Origin: Phycisphaerales bacterium
GTDB taxonomy: Bacteria; Planctomycetota; Phycisphaerae; Tepidisphaerales; Tepidisphaeraceae
Direction of reading: 5' to 3'
Assembly (NCBI GenBank): GCA_020853095.1
Contig: JADYZN010000039.1
Coordinates: 62,001 to 126,000, forward strand
Length of the DNA stretch: 64,000 bases
In this document: in pieces, positions 18,251-27,153 of the stretch
Layout: each line of letters opens with the position of its first letter
Numbering within the stretch: the stretch's first letter is position 1
Program-made: the position numbers and the translations under genes
The notes under the pieces: generated by a model
Database searches by the model: none
What the model saw: the letters and a program-made list of their open reading frames with translations, nothing else
Told to the model about the DNA's origin: nothing

Positions 18251-19443
18251 GCGATTCGCGGCAACAGAATGCGGGGGTGCTGTGCATCGTTCCGACGATG
18301 AAGGTGGGGCGCGCGGCCGATGGACAGGTGTCGTTGACGCGAAAATTTCTGGAAGGGATGGCACAATACGCGCAACGCTGGAATGGGCCGGTGCGGGTGA
18401 TCGCGCGGGAGGGAGGGGATGACGGCCTGGATGTCGTGTCGGTCAGGCCGGAGGAATTGCCGTTTGATTTACGCGTGATGGATTTTGATCATCCGGCGAT
18501 GGTCGAACAGTTCCGGGATGTTGACGTGGTGCTGGGGGCGCTGCATCACGATCAATTGCCCCTGGCCGATCGTTGCATCGAGCGGGATGTTCCGGTGGTC
18601 CTGATCGCCGAACAGAGCGTGCGGACGCGCTGGCAGATCACCTGCGCGGAGACGAGCAACGCGCTGTTGAGGCTTCGTCGGGGTTGGTGGAATCGCGGAT
18701 TGGAAAAGCGGTTTCGCGCCCTGCTGCCGCGGATCGCGGGGGTGCAATGCAACGGGACGCCGACGTTCGATGATTATCAGTCGATCAATCGCCATCCGCT
18801 GCTTTTTTTTGATTCAAGGGTGACCGGTTCGATGCTGGTCGATGAATCGACGTTGAAACTTCGGACCGATGAGCTGCTGGCGGGCGGGCCGTTGCGGCTG
18901 GTCTTTTCAGGAAGGCTCGTGGCAATCAAGGGGGTGGATCATCTGCCGGCGGTGGCCGAACACCTGCGAAAGCTGGGGGTGAAGTTCACCCTCGACATCT
19001 GCGGCGGCGGAAACCTGCATGGCCCGCTGGCGGCGGAGATCCAACGGCGCGGGTTGAATGACTTTGTGAAACTGCGGGGCGTGCTTGATTTTGAAACCGA
19101 ATTGCTCCCCTGGGTGGGGCGGAATGCGGACTTGTTTGTCTGTTGTCACCGCCAGGGCGATCCATCGTGCACCTATCTGGAGACGATGTCGTGCGGGGTT
19201 CCGATTGCCGGTTATGACAACGAGGCGTTCGCCGGACTGGTTGCGCATTGCAAGGTGGGATGGCCGACGCCGATGGATGATCCGGCCGCGCTGGCACAAA
19301 AAATCGCACAACTGGATCGGGATCGGCCTCAACTGGCCGGGTCGGCGCGGGCCTCGTTGAAATTCGCCGCCGGACAGACGTTTGAATCGACGATGCGCAA
19401 GCGGGTGGAACATTTGGCGCACTGCGCCCGGGGGATGGGATGA
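18247..19443 (+). CDS. GT4-type glycosyltransferase
   Basis: A GT-B-type protein of about 398 residues. The C-terminal domain has LVFSGRLVAIKGVDHLP and FVCCHRQGDPSCTYLETMSC, a recognisable variant of the EX7E region in which the first Glu is Gly. The start at 18,247 (ATGA overlap with the preceding gene) begins a plausible N-terminus, LCIVPTMKVGRAADGQVSL. The reading frame is open further upstream but overlaps the ArnT-like gene there. Confidence 0.85.
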   Translation: MSDSRQQNAGVLCIVPTMKVGRAADGQVSLTRKFLEGMAQYAQRWNGPVRVIAREGGDDGLDVVSVRPEELPFDLRVMDFDHPAMVEQFRDVDVVLGALHHDQLPLADRCIERDVPVVLIAEQSVRTRWQITCAETSNALLRLRRGWWNRGLEKRFRALLPRIAGVQCNGTPTFDDYQSINRHPLLFFDSRVTGSMLVDESTLKLRTDELLAGGPLRLVFSGRLVAIKGVDHLPAVAEHLRKLGVKFTLDICGGGNLHGPLAAEIQRRGLNDFVKLRGVLDFETELLPWVGRNADLFVCCHRQGDPSCTYLETMSCGVPIAGYDNEAFAGLVAHCKVGWPTPMDDPAALAQKIAQLDRDRPQLAGSARASLKFAAGQTFESTMRKRVEHLAHCARGMG

Positions 19444-20408
19444 TGAGCCACCCGCAACTGGCGATCGTGATCGTCAATTACCGCACCGCCGATCTGACGA
19501 TCGATTGTCTGCGTTCGCTGGACCATCAGGCGCGCGCGCTGGGGGCGAAGGTGTTCATCACCGACAATCAGTCCGGCGATGATTCGCCAAAACGCATCGG
19601 CGATGCGATCACGGCCAACGGGTGGTCGGACTGGGCGATGATGATGCCGCTGGAACGCAACGGGGGGTTCGCCTATGGGAACAACGCCGCGGTGAAATCG
19701 CTGCTGCGGCAGGACCATCCGCCCGATTACATCCTGTTGCTGAACCCGGACACGATCGCGCGGGAGGGCGCGCTGGCGGAATTGATTCAATTCATGGAAA
19801 CGCACCCGCATGCGGGGATCGCCGGCAGCCGGCTGGAAGACCCCGATGGGACGGCCCAGCGGTCGGCATTCCGGTTTCACACCATCGCAAGCGAATTTGA
19901 GGGTGGGATTCGGTTGTCGGTGGTCAGCCGATTGTTGAACAAGAAACTGGTGGCCCCGCCGGTCTCGGAATCGGCGTGCCCGACCCAATGGCTGGCCGGG
20001 GCGAGCATGATCGTTCGACGAAAGGTGTTTGAACAGATCGGCCTGATGGATGAAGCCTATTTCATGTATTTTGAGGAGGTGGATTTTTGCCTGCGATCCG
20101 CCCGCGCTGGTTGGCAATGCTGGTACGTGCCGGCCAGCCGGGTGGTGCACCTGGTGGGTCAGGCATCGGGGGTGACCGATCCGAGGTTGCGCAAACGCCG
20201 GCCGGCCTATTGGTTTGAATCGCGCCGGCGGTATTTTGTGAAAAACCACGGTGCGATGTACGCCCTGCTGGCGGATGCGGCGTGGACGGGCGGGTTCGCC
20301 CTGTGGCGGGTGCGGCGATTTTTACAACGCCGGCAGGACACCGACCCGCCGAAATTACTGGGCGATTTTCTGCGTCACAGCGTCTTCGTGCGAGGGTTTG
20401 CACCATGA
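19440..20408 (+). CDS. GT2-family glycosyltransferase (rhamnosyltransferase-like)
   Basis: The 322-residue GT-A enzyme has LAIVIVNYRTADLTIDCL, the nucleotide-binding FITDNQSGDD, a DXD equivalent in LLNPDTIARE, and the acceptor-side motif FEEVDFCLRSARAGW. This set is typical of GT2 enzymes annotated as rhamnosyltransferases, but the real sugar is unknown. It overlaps the preceding gene by four bases; two consecutive ATG codons at 19,440 and 19,443 are both possible starts. Confidence 0.88.
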   Translation: MMSHPQLAIVIVNYRTADLTIDCLRSLDHQARALGAKVFITDNQSGDDSPKRIGDAITANGWSDWAMMMPLERNGGFAYGNNAAVKSLLRQDHPPDYILLLNPDTIAREGALAELIQFMETHPHAGIAGSRLEDPDGTAQRSAFRFHTIASEFEGGIRLSVVSRLLNKKLVAPPVSESACPTQWLAGASMIVRRKVFEQIGLMDEAYFMYFEEVDFCLRSARAGWQCWYVPASRVVHLVGQASGVTDPRLRKRRPAYWFESRRRYFVKNHGAMYALLADAAWTGGFALWRVRRFLQRRQDTDPPKLLGDFLRHSVFVRGFAP

Positions 20409-20953
20409 CCGACACCGCCGATGACAAAGCGTCCCTGGGGCTGCTTCGCCAGATTCGCGAAGATTACGTCGCCCATGGCCGGGATTGGACCCGTCCGGGA
20501 TTTCGTGCGGTGGCGGCGCACCGGTTCGGGGTGTGGCGGATGAACGTGAGGCCGAAATTTCTGCGCGCGCCATTCAGCATGGTCTACCGATGGATGTTTC
20601 GCCGCTGCCGCAACCGGTATGGGATTGAGCTGCCCTACACCGTGAAACTGGGCCGGCGGGTCATCATCGAACATCAAAGCGGCATCGTCATTCACGGCCA
20701 TTGTGAGATTGGTGATGATTCGATCATCCGGCAGGGGGTGACACTGGGAAATCGTTCGCTGGACAAACCGTTCGATGCGCCCCGGCTCGGCCGCCGGGTG
20801 AACGTGGGGGCGGGGGCCAAGGTGTTGGGGGCGGTGAACATCGGTGATGATGCGGCCATCGGCGCCAACGCGGTGGTGTTGGTGGATGTGCCGGCCAATG
20901 CGGTCGCCGTGGGAATCCCGGCGCGGATCGTTTCCGGCGGGAGCAAAGGATGA
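20405..20953 (+). CDS. Hexapeptide-repeat acetyltransferase (CysE/WbbJ-like)
   Basis: The 182-residue protein has a C-terminal left-handed beta-helix, seen as repeated [IV]-G-x-x units in VIHGHCEIGDDSIIRQG and NIGDDAAIGANAVVL, ending in the common AVGIPARIV. Members such as serine acetyltransferase and sugar O-acetyltransferases use acetyl-CoA. Lying inside a polysaccharide run with four-base overlaps on both sides, it more likely acetylates a sugar or an amino sugar than makes cysteine. The start at 20,405 is fixed by the ATGA overlap. Confidence 0.88.
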   Translation: MTDTADDKASLGLLRQIREDYVAHGRDWTRPGFRAVAAHRFGVWRMNVRPKFLRAPFSMVYRWMFRRCRNRYGIELPYTVKLGRRVIIEHQSGIVIHGHCEIGDDSIIRQGVTLGNRSLDKPFDAPRLGRRVNVGAGAKVLGAVNIGDDAAIGANAVVLVDVPANAVAVGIPARIVSGGSKG

Positions 20954-21936
20954 TCGGCGTGGTGGCGATCGGGCGAAACGAAGGCGATCGGCTGATCCGC
21001 TGCCTGGATTCGATTCCTGACCGGGCGGATGCGGTGGTCTACGTCGATTCCGGGTCCACCGATGACAGCGTCAACGCGGCCCGGCAGCGCGGGGCGGTGG
21101 TGGTGAGCCTGGATATGTCGCGGCCGTTCACGGCGGCCCGGGCGCGCAACGAGGGGTTCGCAGCGCTGATGCAAGCGAAACCCGGCCTGCAATACGTGCA
21201 GTTTGTGGATGGGGATTGTGAAATTCAACCCGGATGGTTGGACAAAGCCCATGCGACACTGGAGGCAAACACGAATTTGGCCGTGGTCTGTGGCCGACGG
21301 CGCGAACGTTATCCGGATCGTTCGATCTACAATCGCCTGTGCGACATCGAATGGAACACGCCGGTGGGAAAGGCCGATGCCTGCGGCGGGGATGCGATGA
21401 TTCGCGTGAAGGCGTTTGAACAGGTCGGCGGATACAATCCGACCGTAATCGCCGGCGAAGAACCGGAGATGTGCGTGCGATTGCGGCAGCAGGGGTGGCA
21501 GATCGATCGACTCGACGCCGAGATGACGTTGCACGATGCGGACATGATGCGATTTGGCCAATGGTGGAAACGGGCCATCCGCGCCGGCCATGCGTATGCC
21601 GAGGGGGCGGCGATGCACGGTCGCGGGCCGGCCCGGCACTGGGTGCGCGAGGTGCGCAGCAACTGGGCATGGGGACTGATGTTGCCGGTGATCTCCATTG
21701 CGGCGGCGTGGCCGACGTGGGGAGCGTCGCTGATATTGCTGGGATTGTATCCGCTGCTGGGTTGGCGCATCGCGCGATCCATGCGGCGGCGGGGGTTTGA
21801 TGTCGGCGATTCACGCTTGTTCGCCCTGTTCTGCGTGATCGGGAAATTTCCCAACGCGCTGGGACAGCTTCGATACCACTTCATGCGGCTGTTGGGCCGG
21901 CGCAGCGGGGTGATCGAATACAAGGGGGCGGCATGA
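20950..21936 (+). CDS. GT2-family glycosyltransferase
   Basis: A 328-residue GT-A enzyme with GVVAIGRNEGDRLIRCL at the start, AVVYVDSGSTDDS for nucleotide binding, and a DXD motif in FVDGDCEIQPGW. A region near AGEEPEMCVRLRQQGW matches the catalytic-base segment of GT2 enzymes. The C-terminal third has one or two hydrophobic spans, so the enzyme is probably membrane-bound. It overlaps both neighbours by four bases. Confidence 0.88.
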   Translation: MIGVVAIGRNEGDRLIRCLDSIPDRADAVVYVDSGSTDDSVNAARQRGAVVVSLDMSRPFTAARARNEGFAALMQAKPGLQYVQFVDGDCEIQPGWLDKAHATLEANTNLAVVCGRRRERYPDRSIYNRLCDIEWNTPVGKADACGGDAMIRVKAFEQVGGYNPTVIAGEEPEMCVRLRQQGWQIDRLDAEMTLHDADMMRFGQWWKRAIRAGHAYAEGAAMHGRGPARHWVREVRSNWAWGLMLPVISIAAAWPTWGASLILLGLYPLLGWRIARSMRRRGFDVGDSRLFALFCVIGKFPNALGQLRYHFMRLLGRRSGVIEYKGAA

Positions 21937-23147
21937 AGGTTGCCTATCTGATCAACCAATATCCCCAGCCCAGCCAGAGTTTCATCCGGCGGGAGATCGC
22001 CGCGCTGGAACAACTTGGGTTGACGGTTGACCGCTACACCGTGCGGCGATGGGATCGACAACTGATCGATCCGCGGGATCAGGAGGAAGCGAAAAAAACC
22101 CGCTGCATTCTGGATGTCGGGGTGATGGGGTTGATCCTCGCGTGTCTGCGGATGTTGGCGTGTCGGCCGGCGCGGTTTGTCCGCGCGGCGGCGCTGGCCT
22201 GGCGATGTGGGCGGCGGTCCGAGCGCGGCCTGCTGCTTCATGGTGTGTATCTGGCCGAGGCGTGCGTGCTGGCGCGATGGCTGGCCGAATGCGGCACCTC
22301 GCATGTGCATGCGCATTTTGGAACCAATTCCACCACGGTGGCGATGCTGGCGCACGCGCTGGGCGGGCCGGGATACAGTTTTACCTGTCACGGGCCGGAG
22401 GAATTCGACAAGCCGCAGTTTGTCGCGCTGGGGGAAAAGATCGCCCGCTGCCGATTCGCCGTGGCGATCAGTGAATTTGGCCGCAGCCAGATGTATCGGT
22501 GGTGCCAGTACGAGGATTGGGGGAAGATTCAGATCGTCCGCTGCGGCGTCGATCCGCAGTTTCTCGATGCGCCCCCGACGCCCATGCCGGCCGATCCGAA
22601 ACTGGTCTGCGTGGGACGATTGTCGGAACAAAAAGGGCAGTTGCTCCTGATCGAGGCCGCCGCCCAACTGGCCGGGCGGGGGATGCGGTTTGAGCTGGTG
22701 CTGGTCGGCGATGGGGAGATGCGGCCGCAAATCGAATCGCTGATTCAACGCCACCATCTGGCCGATCATGTACGGCTGGCCGGCTGGATGAGCGGACAAC
22801 AGGTTCGCGATGAGATTTTAAGCGGCCGGGCTTTGGTTCTGCCCAGTTTCGCCGAAGGGCTGCCGGTGGTCATCATGGAAGCCCTGGCGCTGGGCCGGCC
22901 GGTCCTGAGCACCTACGTCGCCGGCATCCCGGAACTGGTCGAAGGGGACATCAACGGCTGGCTGGTTCCGGCCGGGTCGGTGCAACGCCTCGGTGCGACG
23001 ATGGAGGAAATCTTGCGGACGTCTCCATCACGGCTGGAGGAAATGGGCAAAGCCGGCGCGGCGAAAGTGCGTGAAAAGCACAACGCCGCGACCGAGGCGG
23101 CCAGACTGGCCGAATTGTTTGAACGCATGGACAAAACGGATACTTGA
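21933..23147 (+). CDS. GT4-type glycosyltransferase (colanic-acid type)
   Basis: A 404-residue GT-B enzyme starting MKVAYLINQYPQPSQSFI with REIAALEQLG, the signature N-terminus of exopolysaccharide GT4 enzymes. It has HVHAHFGTNSTTVA, FTCHGPEEFD, and the EX7E motif EGLPVVIMEALALGRPVLS. It overlaps the previous gene by four bases. Its N-terminus supports the CTG start proposed for the gene at 5079. Confidence 0.92.
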   Translation: MKVAYLINQYPQPSQSFIRREIAALEQLGLTVDRYTVRRWDRQLIDPRDQEEAKKTRCILDVGVMGLILACLRMLACRPARFVRAAALAWRCGRRSERGLLLHGVYLAEACVLARWLAECGTSHVHAHFGTNSTTVAMLAHALGGPGYSFTCHGPEEFDKPQFVALGEKIARCRFAVAISEFGRSQMYRWCQYEDWGKIQIVRCGVDPQFLDAPPTPMPADPKLVCVGRLSEQKGQLLLIEAAAQLAGRGMRFELVLVGDGEMRPQIESLIQRHHLADHVRLAGWMSGQQVRDEILSGRALVLPSFAEGLPVVIMEALALGRPVLSTYVAGIPELVEGDINGWLVPAGSVQRLGATMEEILRTSPSRLEEMGKAGAAKVREKHNAATEAARLAELFERMDKTDT

Positions 23148-23159
23148 GATTGTTCAGGC

Positions 23160-25106
23160 ATGTGTGGAATCGCCGGCATCATCGGACGGGTGGACGACGC
23201 CAATCGCGCAGCGCTGTCGCGCATGAGCGCGGCCATGAAACATCGCGGGCCGGATGGGGAGGGGTTCTGGGTTTCGGATGCCGATGAAGCGGGCAACGGT
23301 TGCCTGCTGGCGCACCGCCGACTGTCGATCCTCGACCTGAGCACCAGCGCCAGCCAGCCGATGACCGATCCGCGCACCGGCCAGGTCATCGTCTTCAATG
23401 GCGAGATTTACAATTTTCAACAGCTTCGCGATGAATTGACGTCAGCGGGGGAGTCGTTTCAATCGACCGGCGACACGGCCGTCATGCTGCGGTTGTTGTC
23501 GTTGCAGGGCCAGCGGGCGGTCGAACGACTGCGCGGCATGTTCGCCTTCGCGCTGTGGGATTCCTCATCGCGACAGTTGATGCTGGGGCGCGACCCGCTG
23601 GGGATCAAGCCGCTGTACGTCTGCGAAAATCCCGATCCCAGCCCCGGCCGGTCCTGGTCGCTGTTGCTGGCTTCCGAAGTGCGCGCCATCCTGGCCTCCG
23701 GCCTGCTGGACAAACCCCGGCTCGATCCGGCGGCGGTGGCCTCGGTGATCTGGAACGGATTTGTCATGGGCCCGGGAACGATCGTGCGGGGAATTGAATC
23801 GTTGTGGCCCGGAGAAGTTCAGGCCCGCGATGCGCGCGGACAAACGCGAAACTCCCGGTTGTTCTGGAACGTTCCCCAAAACGCGAACAACACAGCCGAT
23901 GAGTCGGATGTGCGGCGGGCGCTGGCCGAATCGGTCAAACTGCACATGGTCAGCGACGTGCCGCTGGGCGTGTTTTTATCCGGCGGGATCGATTCCAGCG
24001 CCGTGGCCAACCTCGCCCGGCACGCAACCGATCAACCGGTCAACACCTTCACCCTGGCTTTTGAGGAACAAGCCTACAACGAAGGCCAATACGCCCGCGC
24101 CATCGCCGATGCCATCGGAACCCATCACCACGAAATCGTGCTGCGCGAAAACGATTTTGTCTCCAACCTCGACCGGGCCATCGAAAGCCTCGACCAGCCG
24201 ACGTTCGACGGGCTGAATTCGTATTTCATCTCCCGCGCCGTGCGCGAGGCCGGCCTGACGGTGGCGCTGATCGGCACCGGCGGCGATGAATTGTTCGGCG
24301 GATACAAATCGTTTCGCGAGCTGCCCAGATTGCGACAACTGGCCCGCCGAACCGGCTGGATTCCGCTGCCGGCCCGACTCCTGGCGGCGCGAACCATCAA
24401 TCGCATGGTCAACCGCGGCGCCGGTCCCGTGGGCGCCCAAACCCGCTGGGCCAAACTGCCGGACATGCTCCGCCATCACGACGACCTGCTGTCGCTGTAT
24501 CAATTGGCGTATGGATTGTTCCTTCCCGATTTTCAACGCCAGCTTTTAAGCGGCCCGGCCGGCGGGACAAACGTGTCGTTCGGACTGCCGGAATCCATGC
24601 GGCGGCATCTGCAACAGGAAACTCGCGGCATGTCGGATTTGCAGGCCATCAGCGCGATGGAATTGCGATGTTTTCTGGGCCAGCGCCTGCTGCGCGACAC
24701 CGATGCCGCCAGCATGGCCGTCTCACTGGAAGTCCGCCTGCCGCTGGTCGATCAAGTCGTCGTCGAACAACTGGCCAACGTGCCCGATGGGCTGCGCTAT
24801 TCGCCGCTGGGACGCAAAATGCTGCTTCGGCGGGTGGGTTTATCGGGCCTGGACCCGGCCTTGTTCGACCGCCCCAAAAGCGGGTTCGTCCTCCCCTTTG
24901 ACCGCTGGATCCGCACCAAACTTGGAAAAGTGATGGACCAGTTGATGCGCGACCCGGCGGCCGCGGCCGGCGTGTCATTGAACCCCGTTGCCGTCTCGCG
25001 GTTATGGGACACCTTCCAATCCGGCGGGGCGGGGATGTACTGGTCGAGGGTCTGGTCGATTTATATCCTGATGCGCTGGTGTCAACGGCACCAGGTGACG
25101 ATGTAA
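23160..25106 (+). CDS. asnB: Asparagine synthase (glutamine-hydrolysing)
   Basis: The 648-residue protein begins MCGIAGIIG, so Cys2 is the N-terminal nucleophile of the glutamine amidotransferase domain; KHRGPDG follows. The synthetase domain has the ATP pyrophosphatase loop SGGIDSS at about 274-280 and GTGGDELFGGY. Such AsnB-like enzymes are frequent in exopolysaccharide loci, where they may amidate a sugar acid or precursor in place of making free asparagine. It starts 12 bases after the previous gene. The + strand changes from G-rich to C-rich near here. Confidence 0.93.
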   Translation: MCGIAGIIGRVDDANRAALSRMSAAMKHRGPDGEGFWVSDADEAGNGCLLAHRRLSILDLSTSASQPMTDPRTGQVIVFNGEIYNFQQLRDELTSAGESFQSTGDTAVMLRLLSLQGQRAVERLRGMFAFALWDSSSRQLMLGRDPLGIKPLYVCENPDPSPGRSWSLLLASEVRAILASGLLDKPRLDPAAVASVIWNGFVMGPGTIVRGIESLWPGEVQARDARGQTRNSRLFWNVPQNANNTADESDVRRALAESVKLHMVSDVPLGVFLSGGIDSSAVANLARHATDQPVNTFTLAFEEQAYNEGQYARAIADAIGTHHHEIVLRENDFVSNLDRAIESLDQPTFDGLNSYFISRAVREAGLTVALIGTGGDELFGGYKSFRELPRLRQLARRTGWIPLPARLLAARTINRMVNRGAGPVGAQTRWAKLPDMLRHHDDLLSLYQLAYGLFLPDFQRQLLSGPAGGTNVSFGLPESMRRHLQQETRGMSDLQAISAMELRCFLGQRLLRDTDAASMAVSLEVRLPLVDQVVVEQLANVPDGLRYSPLGRKMLLRRVGLSGLDPALFDRPKSGFVLPFDRWIRTKLGKVMDQLMRDPAAAAGVSLNPVAVSRLWDTFQSGGAGMYWSRVWSIYILMRWCQRHQVTM

Positions 25107-25110
25107 ACGT

Positions 25111-26052
25111 ATGCCGACCGATTCGACCCAAACTCACCGCCGATATTGCCTGATCACGCCCTGTCGTGATGAGGCGCAATACGCCCGGCGCACGCTCGAC
25201 AGCGTGCTGGCCCAATCCATCCCGCCGGCCCTCTGGATCATCGTGGACGATGGTTCCAAAGACCAGACCCCGCAAATCCTGGAGGAATACGCCAAAAAAG
25301 CGGGCTGCATCCGCGTCGTCCGACGCGAAGACCGGGGATTCCGCAAACTCGGCGGCGGCGTGATCGACGCATTTTATTTCGGCTACGACCAGATCAACCC
25401 CGATGATTTTGATTTTGTCTGCAAATTCGACCTCGACCTGGAGCTGCCGCCGCGCTATTTCGAAATCCTCATGCAAAAAATGGAGGCCAACCCGCGCCTG
25501 GGCACCTGCAGCGGCAAGCCCTATTTCGTCGGCGGCAATGGAAAACTCATCAGCGAAAAATGCGGCGATGAAAACTCGGTCGGCATGATCAAGTTCTATC
25601 GCACCCGTTGTTTCAAACAGATCGGCGGCTTCGTGCGATTTTTGATGTGGGATGGGATCGACGGCCACCGCTGCCGGATGCTCGGCTGGCTGGCCGAAAG
25701 CTACGATGAACCCGACTTGCGCTTCATCCATCTTCGCCCCATGGGAACCAGCCACAAAAACTGGTGGACCGGCCGGGTCCGCCACGGCGTCGGCCAATAC
25801 TACATGGGAACCACGCCCCTCTACATGATCTGCAGCGCCCTCTTTCGCATGGCCCGCCCGCCCCTGGTCATCGGCGGCGTCGCCATGCTCTGGGGCTATT
25901 TCAAAAGCCTCTTTGGCGGCGGCAAACGATACGAAGACCCCCCTTTTCGCGCTTTCGTCCGGCGTTGGCAATGGGACAGCCTTCGACTGGGCAAATCCGA
26001 AGCCACCCGCCGGCTCAATCAACGCCAGGCCGCACAGTGGCAGCCTCAATAA
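25111..26052 (+). CDS. GT2-family glycosyltransferase
   Basis: A 313-residue GT-A enzyme with LWIIVDDGSKDQT and a DXD-type motif in CKFDLDLELPPRYFE. It has a hydrophobic segment near the C-terminus around PPLVIGGVAMLWGYFKSL. It lies four bases after asnB and is the last gene of the main polysaccharide run; the next gene is convergent. The acceptor is unknown. Confidence 0.87.
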   Translation: MPTDSTQTHRRYCLITPCRDEAQYARRTLDSVLAQSIPPALWIIVDDGSKDQTPQILEEYAKKAGCIRVVRREDRGFRKLGGGVIDAFYFGYDQINPDDFDFVCKFDLDLELPPRYFEILMQKMEANPRLGTCSGKPYFVGGNGKLISEKCGDENSVGMIKFYRTRCFKQIGGFVRFLMWDGIDGHRCRMLGWLAESYDEPDLRFIHLRPMGTSHKNWWTGRVRHGVGQYYMGTTPLYMICSALFRMARPPLVIGGVAMLWGYFKSLFGGGKRYEDPPFRAFVRRWQWDSLRLGKSEATRRLNQRQAAQWQPQ

Positions 26053-26059
26053 ATCCCGC

Positions 26060-26503
26060 TCATTTCCCCTTCAACCAAGCCAGGAAATCGGCCGAATCCA
26101 TCGCGCCGCTGGCCAGTTTTTGTGGCTTGCCCTCCGGCGACAGCAGCACGAAATGCGGCACCGCCTCCACGTGATAATCCATCGCCACATCCCGATGCTG
26201 GTCGATGTCGATCTTCACCGGCACGTATTGCCGCAATGCCGTCTCAACGGCCGGATCCGCCCAGGTCGTGTGCCGCAACGACTGGCACGGACCACACCAA
26301 CTGGCCGTGAAATACATCAGCAGCGGCTTGTTGCTCTGCTTTGATTCCGCCTGGGCGGCCGTCAAATCCATCCGCCAGGGGACGATTTCATCCCCGCGCA
26401 GCCAGTTGGTCACCCCCACCACCGCGATAAACCCCACCAGAATCAAAAACAGACCCCAGACTGGATTGAATTTCTTTGCCATGGCAACCCGATCTTTGGC
26501 CAT
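26060..26503 (-). CDS. Membrane-anchored thioredoxin-like protein
   Basis: About 147 residues: one N-terminal membrane anchor (LFLILVGFIAVVGV) followed by a thioredoxin fold with the redox motif WCGPC and the cis-proline segment VEAVPHFVLL. It should face the periplasm and reduce or isomerise disulfides. Such proteins often help cytochrome c maturation, and a cluster of multiheme cytochromes begins about 650 bases away on the other strand. That link is inference. ATG at 26,503 has a GGGG element before it; ATG at 26,482 is also possible. Confidence 0.85.
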   Translation of the reverse strand: MAKDRVAMAKKFNPVWGLFLILVGFIAVVGVTNWLRGDEIVPWRMDLTAAQAESKQSNKPLLMYFTASWCGPCQSLRHTTWADPAVETALRQYVPVKIDIDQHRDVAMDYHVEAVPHFVLLSPEGKPQKLASGAMDSADFLAWLKGK

Positions 26504-26591
26504 CGGACCCCAAAAAGTCAACTTTTTCGTGCAGGTTACGCCCCTTGTAATTCATTTATTTGGGGATAGGATGAAATTCGTTAAGAAAAAC

Positions 26592-26620
26592 TTGACGTCA
26601 TAGCGATATAATGAGATAAA
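26592..26620 (+). promoter_or_regulatory. Weak candidate promoter of the Rrf2 gene
   Basis: TTGACG at 26,592-26,597, a 17-base spacer and GATAAA at 26,615-26,620 lie in an AT-rich stretch. A better TATAAT at 26,607-26,612 has no good -35 partner. The region is far richer in A and T than the surrounding genome, which fits a promoter, but the exact hexamers are uncertain. Confidence 0.3.
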
Positions 26621-26659
26621 AGCATGTGAATAATAGTATGAGAAGCGTTTGGAGGTTGA

Positions 26660-27094
26660 ATGATCCCGCTGACAGGCTTGTACGCCATACGAGCCATGGC
26701 CGTTCTGGGTACTTGCCCGGCAACGGGATTTATCGCGGCGGGAAAGGTGGCGAAAATCGTCGGAGCGCCTCCAAACTATCTCGGCAAATTATTGCAGCTT
26801 TTGTCCCGGCATGGATTGCTGATTTCGCAAAAAGGGTACAGCGGCGGTTTTCGACTGGCCCGGCCCGCGGATCAGATCACGCTGGGAGAAGTGGTGGATT
26901 GCCTTCAACCCCTGGATCATTGGTGGGGTTGTTTACTGGGACCCAAACGATGTTCGGAAACCCAGTCCTGTGCCGTGCATGAACAGTGGAAGGCGATCCG
27001 ACAGCAGTACTTGGATTTGTTATGGAAAACCACGGTTGCGCAGGTGATCGTGGAACATCCGAATGCGGGTTTGGAGTGGCCGATTTTGGATTAA
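26660..27094 (+). CDS. Rrf2-family Fe-S or NO-sensing transcription regulator
   Basis: The 144-residue protein has the Rrf2 winged helix: YAIRAMAVLG, the recognition region VGAPPNYLGKLLQLL, and the wing QKGYSGGFRLARP. Cysteines at 91, 98 and 104 (spacing C-x6-C-x5-C) match the cluster-binding cysteines of IscR and NsrR. NsrR senses nitric oxide through such a cluster. The gene sits 59 bases before the nar-ACIII operon in the same direction, so it probably controls it. A strong GGAGG ribosome site sets the start at 26,660. Confidence 0.9.
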   Translation: MIPLTGLYAIRAMAVLGTCPATGFIAAGKVAKIVGAPPNYLGKLLQLLSRHGLLISQKGYSGGFRLARPADQITLGEVVDCLQPLDHWWGCLLGPKRCSETQSCAVHEQWKAIRQQYLDLLWKTTVAQVIVEHPNAGLEWPILD

Positions 27095-27098
27095 ATCA

Positions 27099-27111
27099 TG
27101 CGATTGTCGCA
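27099..27111. promoter_or_regulatory. Dyad TGCGA-TTG-TCGCA upstream of the nar operon
   Basis: A perfect 5+3+5 inverted repeat sits just after the rrf2 stop and 43 bases before the cytochrome gene. It could be an operator for the Rrf2 protein or another dimeric regulator. I did not find an FNR-type TTGAT-N4-ATCAA here. Short dyads occur by chance, so this stays tentative. Confidence 0.35.
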
Positions 27112-27153
27112 CTTTAATTCAGATAAGGACATGCGTAAATAAGGTAAACTCCT

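Noticed and set aside
16748-18364. 538-codon open frame on the - strand
   Set aside because: Antisense to the ArnT-like gene; composition is Arg/Pro/His-rich and no family is recognisable.
20405-20953. Cysteine biosynthesis role for the acetyltransferase
   Set aside because: The fold is shared with serine acetyltransferase, but the gene is translationally coupled to glycosyltransferases on both sides, so a sugar acetylation role is more likely.
26522-27153. FNR-type site upstream of the nar genes
   Set aside because: I looked for TTGAT-N4-ATCAA and close variants in both gaps and found none convincing.
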